Counted from the stretch's first letter, positions 7,898 through 16,281 are shown. The stretch is 64,000 bases of DNA from Marixanthomonas ophiurae (GCF_003413745.1 NZ_QVID01000001.1:1736001-1800000); one strand, 5' to 3'. A program made the numbers and translations. Notes: generated by a model from the sequence alone, not told the origin.

Positions 7898-8683
7898 TTA
7901 TTTACATAAATTATAAAACTGACATAGCTCTTCGTCAATCTCCTCTTGGTTTAAACCTAATTTTGATAGGTTTTCTGAAAGATTTGCAATTTCTTCCTTT
8001 TCTCTTTCATAGTCTGCTGTTGTAAGATACTTAAAGGTATTAAACTTAATTTGTGTGAAATTAGGGAACTCTTCTTGTGATACACCCCAAGAAAACGAAT
8101 TTCCTTTAGTGAGAAGAACATCGTCAACAAAAAGTGTAATGGAGTTACCGTAAACACCTATTTTTGACAAGGTGTTTAACGTATTATTTCTTAAGAAAAA
8201 ATAGTAATAAGCGTTTGGATTGTTTTCATCCCAAGAAAAAGTAATATCATTACTAAAAACACGAATACTGTCTTTTGGGGTTATTAAAATATCCAACAAA
8301 TTGTCCCTATAAACATTACCGGTATGTTGTTTAGTGTTTTCAGCACCTTTTAATTGTTTCCAAACGTAGGTGAAATATTTTTTTGAAAAAGCACCATCGT
8401 CAATAGGTTTTGGGTAATTTTTAATTTCTGAAATTTTATAATTCCCAACATCGGCAAGTTCATATAAAGCTCCAGCTTTATCAATAAAAAGAGCCATATT
8501 TTCTTGCGAAATTTCTATAGCGCCATTACTAACCAACGTTCCTTTTTGTAGCGACTTGGTTGTATTTTCAAATTTATTAATAGGTGTCCCTTTTGTTTTA
8601 TAAACTACATATTCCTGTGCTTGAATTGTAAGTGATGTTAAAAAGAGTACATATATTACTCTTGAAAAAAATAGCTTTTCCAT
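7898..8683 (-). CDS. Secreted protein of unknown family, CHASE2 partner
   Basis: 261 aa. Signal peptide MEKLFFSRVIYVLFLTSLTIQAQ. The segment about residues 25-85 (TKGTPINKF, LQKGTLVSNGAIEIS, ENMALFIDKAGALYEL) resembles the beta-rich start of FecR-like or SH3-like periplasmic domains, but I cannot assign it. The tail has a short acidic coiled-coil-like stretch ending with two cysteines (CQFYNLC). It overlaps the CHASE2 gene by 28 bp and is the last gene of the minus-strand cluster. Tight coupling suggests it is exported to work with the periplasmic CHASE2 domain. Confidence 0.6.
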   Translation of the reverse strand: MEKLFFSRVIYVLFLTSLTIQAQEYVVYKTKGTPINKFENTTKSLQKGTLVSNGAIEISQENMALFIDKAGALYELADVGNYKISEIKNYPKPIDDGAFSKKYFTYVWKQLKGAENTKQHTGNVYRDNLLDILITPKDSIRVFSNDITFSWDENNPNAYYYFFLRNNTLNTLSKIGVYGNSITLFVDDVLLTKGNSFSWGVSQEEFPNFTQIKFNTFKYLTTADYEREKEEIANLSENLSKLGLNQEEIDEELCQFYNLCK

Positions 8684-9834
8684 TTGTATTTTTTATTTAA
8701 TTTAAAAATCAAAATCTTATATAATCCAATAAACTCTACACTTAACACTAATACAGCTATAATCAATTCTGGTTTAAAAAGTATTTTATTTTTATATAAC
8801 CACAACGAGAACCATAATAAGAAAACGGTAAATAGAAGCTGAACAACTTTTTTATTAAGCATATAACTAACAGGTTTTTTTGTACTTGCATACATAAAAT
8901 ATAACAATGCTATATATGTGATAATTACCGTTATTAAAAGAATAATCCATTTAGGGATTACTTTAATGAAGTCTTTGTTAATAAGCATTGCAATAATATT
9001 GGCATGTATAAGTACTCCAAACATATCTGGCGGACTTTTACCTGCTGTTTTAGTGTTTAAAGGAGTGAAAAATTTGTCTTCAATATCATAAACACTTGTA
9101 TGTGGTGTACCAACGTAACCAACCAAAACAATTTTATCCTTTACAAAAAGATGTGTTTCAGTTTCCATAAATTCTTGATAGGAGAACGTAAAAAATTGAT
9201 CTGTTGTCCCACTGTAATTTATGGGTATAGGTTTTGAAAGTTTGTTATTCATAGTTTCAGCTTCCCATTTTTCGCCTAAATATTTTTTTGAAACTAAAGT
9301 TGAAAAAGATGTTTGCGTAGTATCACTAAGATCTTGATAGCCTTCAAACTCACGAATAACATCTGTTTTTAAATTGAAGTTTAAATTAGAGTACCCAACA
9401 AGTTCGTGGTTTTTCTTAAAAGGACCGGCGTTGTAAGCCCAGGTGTCACCTAAAAATGCTTTGGAAAGAATGATGTTACCAGACTGTAAACTTTCTCCCA
9501 ATAAAGAATCTAAAAAATTGTCTTTTCTGTCTTTGAATACTATATCGAGCCCTATAACCTTGGGTTCTTGCTTTTTTATATGTTCTATTAATTGTTGTAT
9601 CTCAAACCTGTCTTTATGCTCTATATTAACCACAACAATGTCCTTAACAGGTTTTTTCTCAAACATTTCTTGTGAATAATAAAGGTCTAAAAAGCTAAAA
9701 TCTTTAAAAGCATTTGTAAATGGATTGAATATGGAAAGGTTAACAATAAGAAAAGAAATCAGATATAAAATGATAACTGAAAATAAGAGGCACAGGCCGG
9801 CATCTTTCATTAATAGTTTGATGTTTTTCCTCAT
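8656..9834 (-). CDS. CHASE2-domain sensor membrane protein without output domain
   Basis: 392 aa. One membrane helix at about 13-33, a large periplasmic CHASE2 domain at about 34-280 (VVVNIEHKD, KVIGLDIVFKDRKDN, DKIVLVGYVGTPHTSVYD, FGVLIHANIIAMLI), then three closely spaced helices at about 290-375 and a short basic tail. CHASE2 domains normally feed a cyclase, kinase or GGDEF output. Here the protein stops after the helices, so output must come from partners. It overlaps the ion-channel gene by 4 bp and the secreted partner by 28 bp, which argues for a complex. The ligand is unknown. Confidence 0.85.
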   Translation of the reverse strand: MRKNIKLLMKDAGLCLLFSVIILYLISFLIVNLSIFNPFTNAFKDFSFLDLYYSQEMFEKKPVKDIVVVNIEHKDRFEIQQLIEHIKKQEPKVIGLDIVFKDRKDNFLDSLLGESLQSGNIILSKAFLGDTWAYNAGPFKKNHELVGYSNLNFNLKTDVIREFEGYQDLSDTTQTSFSTLVSKKYLGEKWEAETMNNKLSKPIPINYSGTTDQFFTFSYQEFMETETHLFVKDKIVLVGYVGTPHTSVYDIEDKFFTPLNTKTAGKSPPDMFGVLIHANIIAMLINKDFIKVIPKWIILLITVIITYIALLYFMYASTKKPVSYMLNKKVVQLLFTVFLLWFSLWLYKNKILFKPELIIAVLVLSVEFIGLYKILIFKLNKKYKWKSYFFQE

Positions 9835-10535
9835 TTTTTATCTGTTTTAGTTGCTTTTGAAAGAGCAGCTGCAACAATACCTGCCGGCACGGTTACAATA
9901 CCCAAACCAACAATTAAAATGCAGAAAGTAAATAATTTACCTCCAGTAGTAATGGGATACACATCGCCATAGCCTACGGTTGTCAAAGTTGATATAGACC
10001 ACCACAAACTGTGGAAAATTGATTTAAATTTTTCTGGTTGAACTTCGTGTTCAAAATAATAAATGCCAACGGCAGATAGATATATTAAAATGGCAGTTAT
10101 AAATAAAAATAGGACAACCTCTTCTTTGGCTTCTACAGCAGCTGCTTTAAAACGATTTAAGGCTTTATTGTAGCGAACAAGTTTCAAAACACGGAAAATT
10201 CTGAAGACCCTAAAAGCTCTCAGCGATCTTAGGTCTACCCCAATAGCGATATAAAATGGCAGAATTGCCAATAAGTCAATTAGTCCATAAAAACTGAAAA
10301 TATATTTTAATTTAGAAGTTGCATAATACACGCGAAAAATATATTCAATAGTAAAAACCACTACACAAACAACATCGAAAATTTTTAAAAAAAGTATGGT
10401 GTTAGGATGAAGTTTTGGTATTGTTTCAACTGCAAAGGCAATCATAGAAAGCACAATGAGTATTTGAATAAAAATATCAAAACGTCTCCCTAATTTGGAG
10501 TTTATATTGGTAATCATGTTTTTTAAACGTTGCAA
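9831..10535 (-). CDS. Voltage-gated K+-type ion channel
   Basis: 234 aa, six membrane helices in the Kv layout. The S4 voltage sensor has basic residues at every third position, R103, R106, R109, R112, R115, K118, R121. The pore loop carries the K+ selectivity filter TVGYGD at 186-191. The tail is short and lacks an RCK or cyclic-nucleotide domain, so gating is probably by voltage alone or by partners. Its stop overlaps the start of the CHASE2 gene by 4 bp, suggesting translational coupling. Such channels are common singly; placement in an operon with CHASE2 and proteases is unusual. Confidence 0.92.
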   Translation of the reverse strand: MQRLKNMITNINSKLGRRFDIFIQILIVLSMIAFAVETIPKLHPNTILFLKIFDVVCVVVFTIEYIFRVYYATSKLKYIFSFYGLIDLLAILPFYIAIGVDLRSLRAFRVFRIFRVLKLVRYNKALNRFKAAAVEAKEEVVLFLFITAILIYLSAVGIYYFEHEVQPEKFKSIFHSLWWSISTLTTVGYGDVYPITTGGKLFTFCILIVGLGIVTVPAGIVAAALSKATKTDKK

Positions 10536-10553
10536 AAAATAAGGTTTGTTAGC

Positions 10554-12338
10554 TTACCATTCTCCTAACCTGGTCAGGTTATTAATAGCATCTACATTTC
10601 CTTGCCTAGCAGATTTTTTCCACCACTCTACTGCCAAATTTTTATTTTTTCGAATGCCTTTACCTTTATAATAGAGCCAGCCTATTCGTTCTTGAGCATA
10701 TGCGTTACCCTTATTGGCAGGTGTTATATACATTTCAAAAGCATCAGAGTACATTCTTTGGTTAAAATAAGAATCTCCCTTAATCACCTGCTTTGCAATT
10801 GTTTCTACATCTGTTTCCTTTGTTTCTGTTTTTACGATAGGAGTAGGAGTTGGCTTTTTTGCATTTTCATCAGCCTCTATCTTAGCTAAACCTTCTGCTG
10901 CTTTTGGATGGTTTCCTTCTGCTGCTTTATTAAACCAAAAGCGTGCATTTTTCATGTTTTTAAATACGCCATAGCCTTCATAATAGCATGTTGCTGCCAT
11001 GTATTGTGCCTCAACATAACCTTGTTGTGCAGCTGTAATGTACCAGTTTAATGCTTTACGGGAATCTTTATCAACTCCTCTTCCTGAGAGATACAAGTTT
11101 CCTAATAAGTGTTGGGCCTTCGCGTTTTTACTTTCTGCTGCTTTAGATAATAACTCGAATGCTTTATCGTATTCCTCATTTTGAATATAAAGGGCGCCTT
11201 TTTCTGCAGATTCTTCTACACTCATTCCATTAATACCTTCTTCAATTTTTTCAAATTCACTGGTTGCAATCACTTCAATGATGTCACTGTTTTTATCCGG
11301 ATCTTGTGATCGTGTTAAAAACTGATTGCCAAAAGTAATCGCCTTATCGTAATTTTTATTTTGGTAAAATGATTTACTTAAGTGATAAACAACAGCTGGA
11401 TTAGCAAAAAAGGCAGTATTGTTTATGGAGGATTGAGTGTATAACTCACTAATTTCTTTTATTCTTGGACTTTTATCTAACCCTTCTATACTTAAATAGT
11501 TAACATACGAATCCATTGCTTTTTCCTCATCATCTATTCCTGCGTAACAAATGGCTTCAAAATAGCGGATATCTTCAGTGTAGCCTTTATAATAGGTGTT
11601 TCTAGCAACACTCAATTGTTTCAAAGTCTTTCTATAGTCTTCTTTTGTTAAGGATTGATTTTTTAATTTGTTATCAATAATTTCAACCATCTTTAAGGCT
11701 ACTTTATTTACGTCTTCTTTTCTAACTTTAATAGTAAGCGCTTTATTTTTTACCGATTTCCAGCCATCTTCAGCTTTTTGAGCTCTATCTATTCTAGCTG
11801 GGTGTGATGAAGATGCTTTTTCGGGTAACCTACTTGTTACTAATAACGTTTCTTCTAAAGAAGCTCCTAAATTAGCCAAAGCACGTCCGGCAAAATAATC
11901 TGCTTGTAGTTCATAATCATGATTACTACTACCGTTGTTAAGGCTATGACCGTTAAGGTGATGTCCAATTTCATGAGCAAGGACAAATTTACCAGACCAG
12001 TCGTTAGATGTACTGTTTATAAGTCCTTGTAACCAGTCGCTATCATAGATAATATACCGAACATCTTCACCGCCAATAGGAATTATTTTGGCTACTGCAT
12101 TTTCAATATTTGAGCATTCTTTAAGCTCAAAACCCGCTTTGCTTACACCTGCTGTTTGTACAATTTCATTGACAATATCTTCTACCTCTTTTGGTGTGCT
12201 CATAAAGCCTAAACCAACGGTTTGACAAAGTTCATCTACCTCTTCTTCGGTATCAGCTTGTACTACATCTTGAAATTTTTGTGATAATACAGGGCTTACT
12301 GTGAAAAAAATGAAACCCCAAACTAGTATTTTCTTCAT
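10554..12338 (-). CDS. Secreted M48-family metalloprotease with Sel1 repeats
   Basis: 594 aa. Signal peptide MKKILVWGFIFFTVSPVLSQ. Protease domain at about 30-200: zinc motif HEIGH at 122-126 and third ligand E143 in ELQADYFAG, typical of M48/Oma1-like enzymes. Residues about 200-390 are helical with TPR-like spacing. Sel1-like repeats follow at about 395-470 (AKAQHLLGNLYLSGRGV, AQYMAATCYYEGYGV) and about 545-590 (AQERIGWLYYKGKGI), with a Thr/Pro linker between. Sel1/TPR arrays bind proteins, so this may be a scaffolded envelope protease. It has no integral helices besides the signal. Fifth gene of the minus-strand cluster after the regulator. Confidence 0.88.
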   Translation of the reverse strand: MKKILVWGFIFFTVSPVLSQKFQDVVQADTEEEVDELCQTVGLGFMSTPKEVEDIVNEIVQTAGVSKAGFELKECSNIENAVAKIIPIGGEDVRYIIYDSDWLQGLINSTSNDWSGKFVLAHEIGHHLNGHSLNNGSSNHDYELQADYFAGRALANLGASLEETLLVTSRLPEKASSSHPARIDRAQKAEDGWKSVKNKALTIKVRKEDVNKVALKMVEIIDNKLKNQSLTKEDYRKTLKQLSVARNTYYKGYTEDIRYFEAICYAGIDDEEKAMDSYVNYLSIEGLDKSPRIKEISELYTQSSINNTAFFANPAVVYHLSKSFYQNKNYDKAITFGNQFLTRSQDPDKNSDIIEVIATSEFEKIEEGINGMSVEESAEKGALYIQNEEYDKAFELLSKAAESKNAKAQHLLGNLYLSGRGVDKDSRKALNWYITAAQQGYVEAQYMAATCYYEGYGVFKNMKNARFWFNKAAEGNHPKAAEGLAKIEADENAKKPTPTPIVKTETKETDVETIAKQVIKGDSYFNQRMYSDAFEMYITPANKGNAYAQERIGWLYYKGKGIRKNKNLAVEWWKKSARQGNVDAINNLTRLGEW

Positions 12339-12383
12339 AATAAATTATTTATAAAATTTGTACAATACATTAATATTGTACTG

Positions 12384-12893
12384 CTACTTTTTTTCTTTTT
12401 TTAAAAACGAAACAAAATTGTCCCGTACGCTAATTACTTCTTGACCTTCTAAATTTATAAACCCTAATTTTTTATTTTTTGAATCTAATAAAATTGAAAG
12501 CTCACAATTTTCGGCACATAATTCATATTGATAATCAGGCTCAAATGCTATGCTTTTATCGTCAGTTGTATTGTAATTATTTGAGTTTGTAATTTCAGTA
12601 AGAAACGTATCTGCTTCTTTATTAATCAAACTACCTTGCTTAACTGCTTTTTTTCCATATTCATTAGTTGTTCCTTCAATTAATACATCCTCAATTTTAT
12701 AAATAATTACTTTTTGAGTGTTTTGAACATGATCTAATTTTGCTATACCGACCGTTTCTTCTAGATTGATACTTTCTTTTTTAACTTCTTCCTCCTCTTT
12801 TACAATATCTTGCGAACTATACAGGCTCTCTTTTTGCCCTTTACAGCAAATTGTCAAGGCACATACCATTAGAGTGATAGCTATTTTTTTCAT
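12384..12893 (-). CDS. Putative lipoprotein or secreted protein, unknown family
   Basis: 169 aa. The N-terminus MKKIAITLMVCALTICCKGQ is hydrophobic and ends with two cysteines, but the lipobox (LTIC or TICC) is poor, so either lipidation or ordinary cleavage is possible. The rest is Glu/Lys-rich, with a beta-rich C-terminal half (YELCAENCELSILLDSKNK, LGFINLEGQEVISVRDNF). No family recognised. Its ATG directly abuts the stop of the papain-like protease gene (12893/12894), so the two are translationally coupled and may act together, for example as a protease and its inhibitor or anchor; this is inference. Confidence 0.6.
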   Translation of the reverse strand: MKKIAITLMVCALTICCKGQKESLYSSQDIVKEEEEVKKESINLEETVGIAKLDHVQNTQKVIIYKIEDVLIEGTTNEYGKKAVKQGSLINKEADTFLTEITNSNNYNTTDDKSIAFEPDYQYELCAENCELSILLDSKNKKLGFINLEGQEVISVRDNFVSFLKKEKK

Positions 12894-14339
12894 TTAAGAT
12901 CGTTTTATGTCTAAGACCATCATTGCTGTTGTCCCTGTTTTAAATGTTGCATTAAATTTCATTTTGTCTTTTGACAGTTCTATGTTTTCCTTTGGAATTA
13001 AGCTATCATTAAATATTACATATAGTTTATCAAGCATGTCACCTTCTAGGGTGTCTAGCTGTTCTTTTACCTTTTTAGAATCTATTTTTTCTAATGAGAA
13101 GACAACAATTGTATAATCTGAATCCACATCTTTATTAAGCCTGAAAAAATACTTCTCTCCTGGAATTACCAGTTCGGCTTCTGTATTATCAAAATAAGGT
13201 GAAATTCCTTCTTGATGCGGGAAGAGTACTCCGTTTTCACCAGCGCTGTCTGCAGCAAATACATATACGTAACTTGGTTGATTAACCTTTGCATACATGC
13301 GGTATCTGGTTTCTTTTGGGTAGGATGCAGTAGTTTTATAATCACCTACTGTTTTTTCATCGGTTTCTTCTTCTTTTACTACATCTTGCCAACCAAGAAC
13401 ACTTTTTTTGAACGTAGCATCACCTTTAATAACCTCCATTGGATGGCCGCCTTTTAATTCGATTCGTAGTTCTCCTGCTAACGTTTTAAACTCATTTACT
13501 GGTTTGGGCTTCGGAATAATTTCTAAGGCATAGCGGGTATAGGTAACAAAATCATCATACTTTACCCATATGTATCCATTATTACCCCAATCTGTACCCC
13601 AACTGTTAATAATTTCAAAGGCTCCACCATATTTCTCATCGTTAAAGCCAACTACACACATGGCATGACCACCGCCTGTCAATTGATTATCTGGCACGTA
13701 AACACCTTTAGCTATATGCAGTGCTTTCTCTACTTTAAAACCAATTATTACAGGATTCCCGTTGTGAACGGCCCGTTTTACATTTTCTATTTTTTCTTGC
13801 TTTGTTTCGCTACCAACAATTACACGATTGTATTCTTTAATAACATTTGATTTCGCTTTTTCAAAGACATTTTCTGGTATGGCATCGTCACAAAATTGAG
13901 CATCTTTATAATCTTCAAAATAGGGAGAACCATCATTTATAAGTGAGCGTAAAGCCCGGTCTAAAGAAGCTCCTTTTTGGCAGTTATAACTATTTTCTTT
14001 GGTTGCAGCATTTAAATAGGTAAAAATAGGGGAGAAGGCTATTTTATTTATTTCTTCTTGGTCTTTTAACCCCAACTGTTTAGCTTCTACTATAGTGCGG
14101 CCGTAATAAGCTGTAGCCCAACCGGTACAAGTACCATATCCACCTTGGCTTCTAACTACCGGAGCATATTTTTTTATGGAGGCACTGGAGATATCTGCTA
14201 GATCATCAAAAAAAGCAACATTTTTTGGTTTTGACGGTATCTCTTCGTAGGCTTCATCATCAAACACCAACCCTGTGCCATGCTGAGCAAGACACAGAGA
14301 GGTGGTTAATAAAATAAAAAAGAAAACAAACTGTTTCAT
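12894..14339 (-). CDS. Secreted papain-like (C1A) cysteine protease with DUF4384-like tail
   Basis: 481 aa. Signal peptide of about 19 residues (MKQFVFFFILLTTSLCLAQ). The catalytic machinery is complete: Q65 (oxyanion hole) and C71 in QGGYGTCTGWA, H225 in GGHAMCVVGF, N245 in NSWGTDWGNNGY. There is little propeptide before the catalytic domain (about residues 40-285). Residues about 335-430 (YRMYAKVNQPSYVYVF, GVLFPHQEGISPYF, AELVIPGEKYFF) resemble DUF4384, a beta-sandwich usually attached to caspase-like (C14) or other cysteine proteases. A papain domain in the place often held by a caspase, beside CHASE2, is notable. Confidence 0.88.
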   Translation of the reverse strand: MKQFVFFFILLTTSLCLAQHGTGLVFDDEAYEEIPSKPKNVAFFDDLADISSASIKKYAPVVRSQGGYGTCTGWATAYYGRTIVEAKQLGLKDQEEINKIAFSPIFTYLNAATKENSYNCQKGASLDRALRSLINDGSPYFEDYKDAQFCDDAIPENVFEKAKSNVIKEYNRVIVGSETKQEKIENVKRAVHNGNPVIIGFKVEKALHIAKGVYVPDNQLTGGGHAMCVVGFNDEKYGGAFEIINSWGTDWGNNGYIWVKYDDFVTYTRYALEIIPKPKPVNEFKTLAGELRIELKGGHPMEVIKGDATFKKSVLGWQDVVKEEETDEKTVGDYKTTASYPKETRYRMYAKVNQPSYVYVFAADSAGENGVLFPHQEGISPYFDNTEAELVIPGEKYFFRLNKDVDSDYTIVVFSLEKIDSKKVKEQLDTLEGDMLDKLYVIFNDSLIPKENIELSKDKMKFNATFKTGTTAMMVLDIKRS

Positions 14340-14362
14340 ATGTGTTTTTTAAAGGCTTACAA

Positions 14363-15028
14363 TTATATGCGCTCGGTTAATCCATCTTGGTCTTCAAATA
14401 ATCTTCCTTCGCCTTCATCTATCAATTCATCTTCCGTATCACCAGTTTTTTCAATTATTATAAATCCAGATTCTACATTTAAAATGCCTTCTTCAGTTAT
14501 AGTTCCTGAAATAGCAAGACCATTAGTTATTGAAACGGTGTTTCCAGATCCGGTTTGATTTACTCCGCTTGTTCTAATTATAATTGTAAAATTGTTCCCA
14601 GAACCAGTTATAAAAGATTCAGTACCTGTTTCTGTAGAAGTTGTATTTCCATCGGGATCTATTTGAGCACCTGTATATTCAATGCTTAAGTCATCATTGT
14701 CCTGGGAGAAAAATGAAATTCTCTTATCGAAAAACCCATCACCAATATCAAAACCATCGTCAGGAATGTTCGTTGCTTTTAAAACATTAGGGCTTATTAA
14801 ATAACTTCCAACTACATCTGGAGGAGTTTTACCCGTATTAACATTAATTCCTAAGTCTAATAATCCTTGATAAGCATCTTCTGTTAAAAAGTCTATAATG
14901 TCATCCTCCGTTCCAGTAAAGCCTAAATCTTCACCATCTTCAAGAAAAGACGCTTCAGAATCAGTATCACAAGAAGACAATCCTAATAGCGATATGAATA
15001 GTGTAATATATAAGTATGATTTTTTCAT
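14363..15028 (-). CDS. Lipoprotein, acidic, unknown family
   Basis: 221 aa. Clear lipobox LSSC (Cys20) after MKKSYLYITLFISLLG, followed at once by a strongly acidic stretch (DTDSEASFLEDGEDLG) of the kind that sorts lipoproteins to the surface in Bacteroidota. The remainder is Gly/Asn/Thr-rich and probably beta-sandwich (NNFTIIIRTSGVNQ, TVSITNGLAISGTITEEG). No family recognised. It sits between the outer-membrane protein and the papain-like protease with gaps of under 30 bp, so it is almost certainly in the same operon. Confidence 0.75.
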   Translation of the reverse strand: MKKSYLYITLFISLLGLSSCDTDSEASFLEDGEDLGFTGTEDDIIDFLTEDAYQGLLDLGINVNTGKTPPDVVGSYLISPNVLKATNIPDDGFDIGDGFFDKRISFFSQDNDDLSIEYTGAQIDPDGNTTSTETGTESFITGSGNNFTIIIRTSGVNQTGSGNTVSITNGLAISGTITEEGILNVESGFIIIEKTGDTEDELIDEGEGRLFEDQDGLTERI

Positions 15029-15055
15029 CGTATTGATTTTTAAATTATAAATTTT

Positions 15056-15757
15056 TTAAAGGATGTTGAAACGTAAAGAAATGTTTAGCGTAACAGGAGT
15101 TTTGTTCTTAAATTTCACTTCGTCAACTTCACCATCAACTCCTAATAATTTTTCTTTATTGAATGCAAAAAGTGTTGGTGTTGTTAAAGCATCTGCTCCT
15201 ACAAAAACGCCATTAACAATTTTCCAGGTTAATCGTAATCCACCTGCTACATAATAACTGCTTCCGTAGTTAGCTTCATCAGCTTTTCTTTGAAATTGTA
15301 ACCATCCCAACCCTAATAGTGGAGATATTTCAAAATTTGTATCAATAGGATCACCTAATGCGAAATCATATTTTAAAGCAAAAAATCCATCATAAGCTCT
15401 AATGTCTTCTCCACCAATAATCGAGAAATAACCCATAGAGCCAAACCCTAAACCAGATTCGTTAAAGTCAGCATTTACAACTAGACCTATACCTACGTTA
15501 AAGATGTTCTCATCATTAGAAAAATTCTGCGTGTTCCCATCTTGTGTAATTTCAATTTCATCTATAAACAAGGGAATAGGCATAAACATAACACCTAAAG
15601 AGTATTCCTTAAATGTTTGTACCTTATCTTGAGTAAAAGATTCTTCTAAAGAATACTCATAAGTTTCTCCAGGGGCTTGCAGTAACATGCTAGTCTCTTG
15701 TGCTTTAGAAACGCTCCAGCACAAAACGCATAAAACAATAAGTGTAATTTTTTTCAT
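15056..15757 (-). CDS. Outer-membrane beta-barrel protein
   Basis: 233 aa. Signal peptide MKKITLIVLCVLCWSVSKAQ. The mature part has alternating hydrophobic strands with Gly/Tyr-rich turns (GIGLVVNADFNESGLGFGS, FFALKYDFALGD, SYYVAGGLRLTWKI) and ends with an aromatic-poor but typical C-terminal strand (VTLNISLRFNIL). This fits an 8-10-strand barrel. It is the first gene after the operator-promoter at 15785-15832, so it is probably the first gene of the structural operon that continues to 7898. Confidence 0.8.
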   Translation of the reverse strand: MKKITLIVLCVLCWSVSKAQETSMLLQAPGETYEYSLEESFTQDKVQTFKEYSLGVMFMPIPLFIDEIEITQDGNTQNFSNDENIFNVGIGLVVNADFNESGLGFGSMGYFSIIGGEDIRAYDGFFALKYDFALGDPIDTNFEISPLLGLGWLQFQRKADEANYGSSYYVAGGLRLTWKIVNGVFVGADALTTPTLFAFNKEKLLGVDGEVDEVKFKNKTPVTLNISLRFNIL

Positions 15758-15784
15758 AATTAAAATTTGGTTTATAATTTTTGT

Positions 15785-15792
15785 TAAAAGTA
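15785..15792 (-). promoter_or_regulatory. P2: -7 element of the structural operon
   Basis: TACTTTTA on the minus strand is one base off TAnnTTTG. A TTTG lies 18 bp further upstream (15814-15811), and the palindrome starts exactly 22 bp upstream, as in P1 and P3. Predicted start about 15778, 21 nt before the ATG at 15757. Confidence 0.5.
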
Positions 15793-15814
15793 AGTTAAGA
15801 CGGAATGTTACAAA

Positions 15815-15832
15815 ATACCCATTATTGGGTAT
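15815..15832. promoter_or_regulatory. NarL-type palindromic operator, copy 2
   Basis: ATACCC-ATTATT-GGGTAT; as heptamers TACCCAT-TA-TTGGGTA. The symmetry extends to AAAATACCC/GGGTATTTT (15812-15835). It overlaps the stop codon of the regulator gene, so the last codons of the regulator gene double as operator. Confidence 0.7.
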
Positions 15833-16229
15833 TTTTTGTAGGAAGTGGATTAATCGCTTTGTTTTCAGTGTATTTATAAGCTAAAGACTGTAGCTGTCTA
15901 CTTCCTGTAATATTTAATTTTTTAATTATATTTTTTCTGTGAGTGCAAACGGTAGCCTGGCTTATAGAAAGCATTAATGCAATTTCTTTAGATCGAAAAC
16001 CATTGCCAACTAAATTAAATATTTGAGTCTCTCTACGGGTAAGGTTTTTAACTTTGGGACTTTGCTGCTTGAGTACTAATGCATGGTAAATAGCCTTATC
16101 CAGAATTTTTTTGTTTTCTGAAATATGCTTTAAAGCATCCAGAACGGTTATCGTTTCACTAGTATTTAACTGAAACGAATGTTCTTTGGCTTCCTCTAGA
16201 AGTGTAGTTAATTTTGTGTAAATGTTCAC
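15822..16229 (-). CDS. NarL/LuxR-type HTH regulator, no receiver domain
   Basis: 135 aa. Residues about 65-115 are a GerE/LuxR-type HTH (LTRRETQIFNLVGNGFRSKE, then IALMLSISQATVCTHRKNII). The N-terminal 60 residues are helical and contain no receiver, PAS or autoinducer domain, so the input is unknown. The only start in frame is the GTG at 16229; an in-frame stop lies 18 bp upstream. The predicted transcript begins at or within 2-3 bases of this GTG, implying leaderless translation. Three TACCC-type 7-2-7 palindromes, one in its own promoter, make it the likely auto-regulator of the whole 7.8-16.3 kb cluster. Confidence 0.88.
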   Translation of the reverse strand: MNIYTKLTTLLEEAKEHSFQLNTSETITVLDALKHISENKKILDKAIYHALVLKQQSPKVKNLTRRETQIFNLVGNGFRSKEIALMLSISQATVCTHRKNIIKKLNITGSRQLQSLAYKYTENKAINPLPTKNTQ

Positions 16230-16233
16230 AGCC

Positions 16234-16241
16234 CAAAAATA
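16234..16241 (-). promoter_or_regulatory. P1: -7 element of the regulator gene
   Basis: TATTTTTG on the minus strand, a full TAnnTTTG match. No TTG at -33; the palindrome begins 22 bp upstream (16264), centred near -45, a normal place for an activator of this family. Confidence 0.6.
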
Positions 16242-16263
16242 GAAGGGCTAAGGAATACATAAA

Positions 16264-16281
16264 ATACCCGATTTTGGGTAT
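16264..16281. promoter_or_regulatory. NarL-type palindromic operator, copy 1
   Basis: ATACCC-GATTTT-GGGTAT; as heptamers TACCCGA-TT-TTGGGTA, with flanking AAA/TTT extending the symmetry (16261-16284). Lies directly upstream of the regulator promoter. Confidence 0.7.

Noticed and set aside
7898-16229. Reading the CHASE2 cluster as a phage-defence system
   Set aside because: No nuclease, NTPase, reverse transcriptase or toxin is present, nearly all products are exported, and there is no mobile-element context; an envelope stress role is at least as likely.
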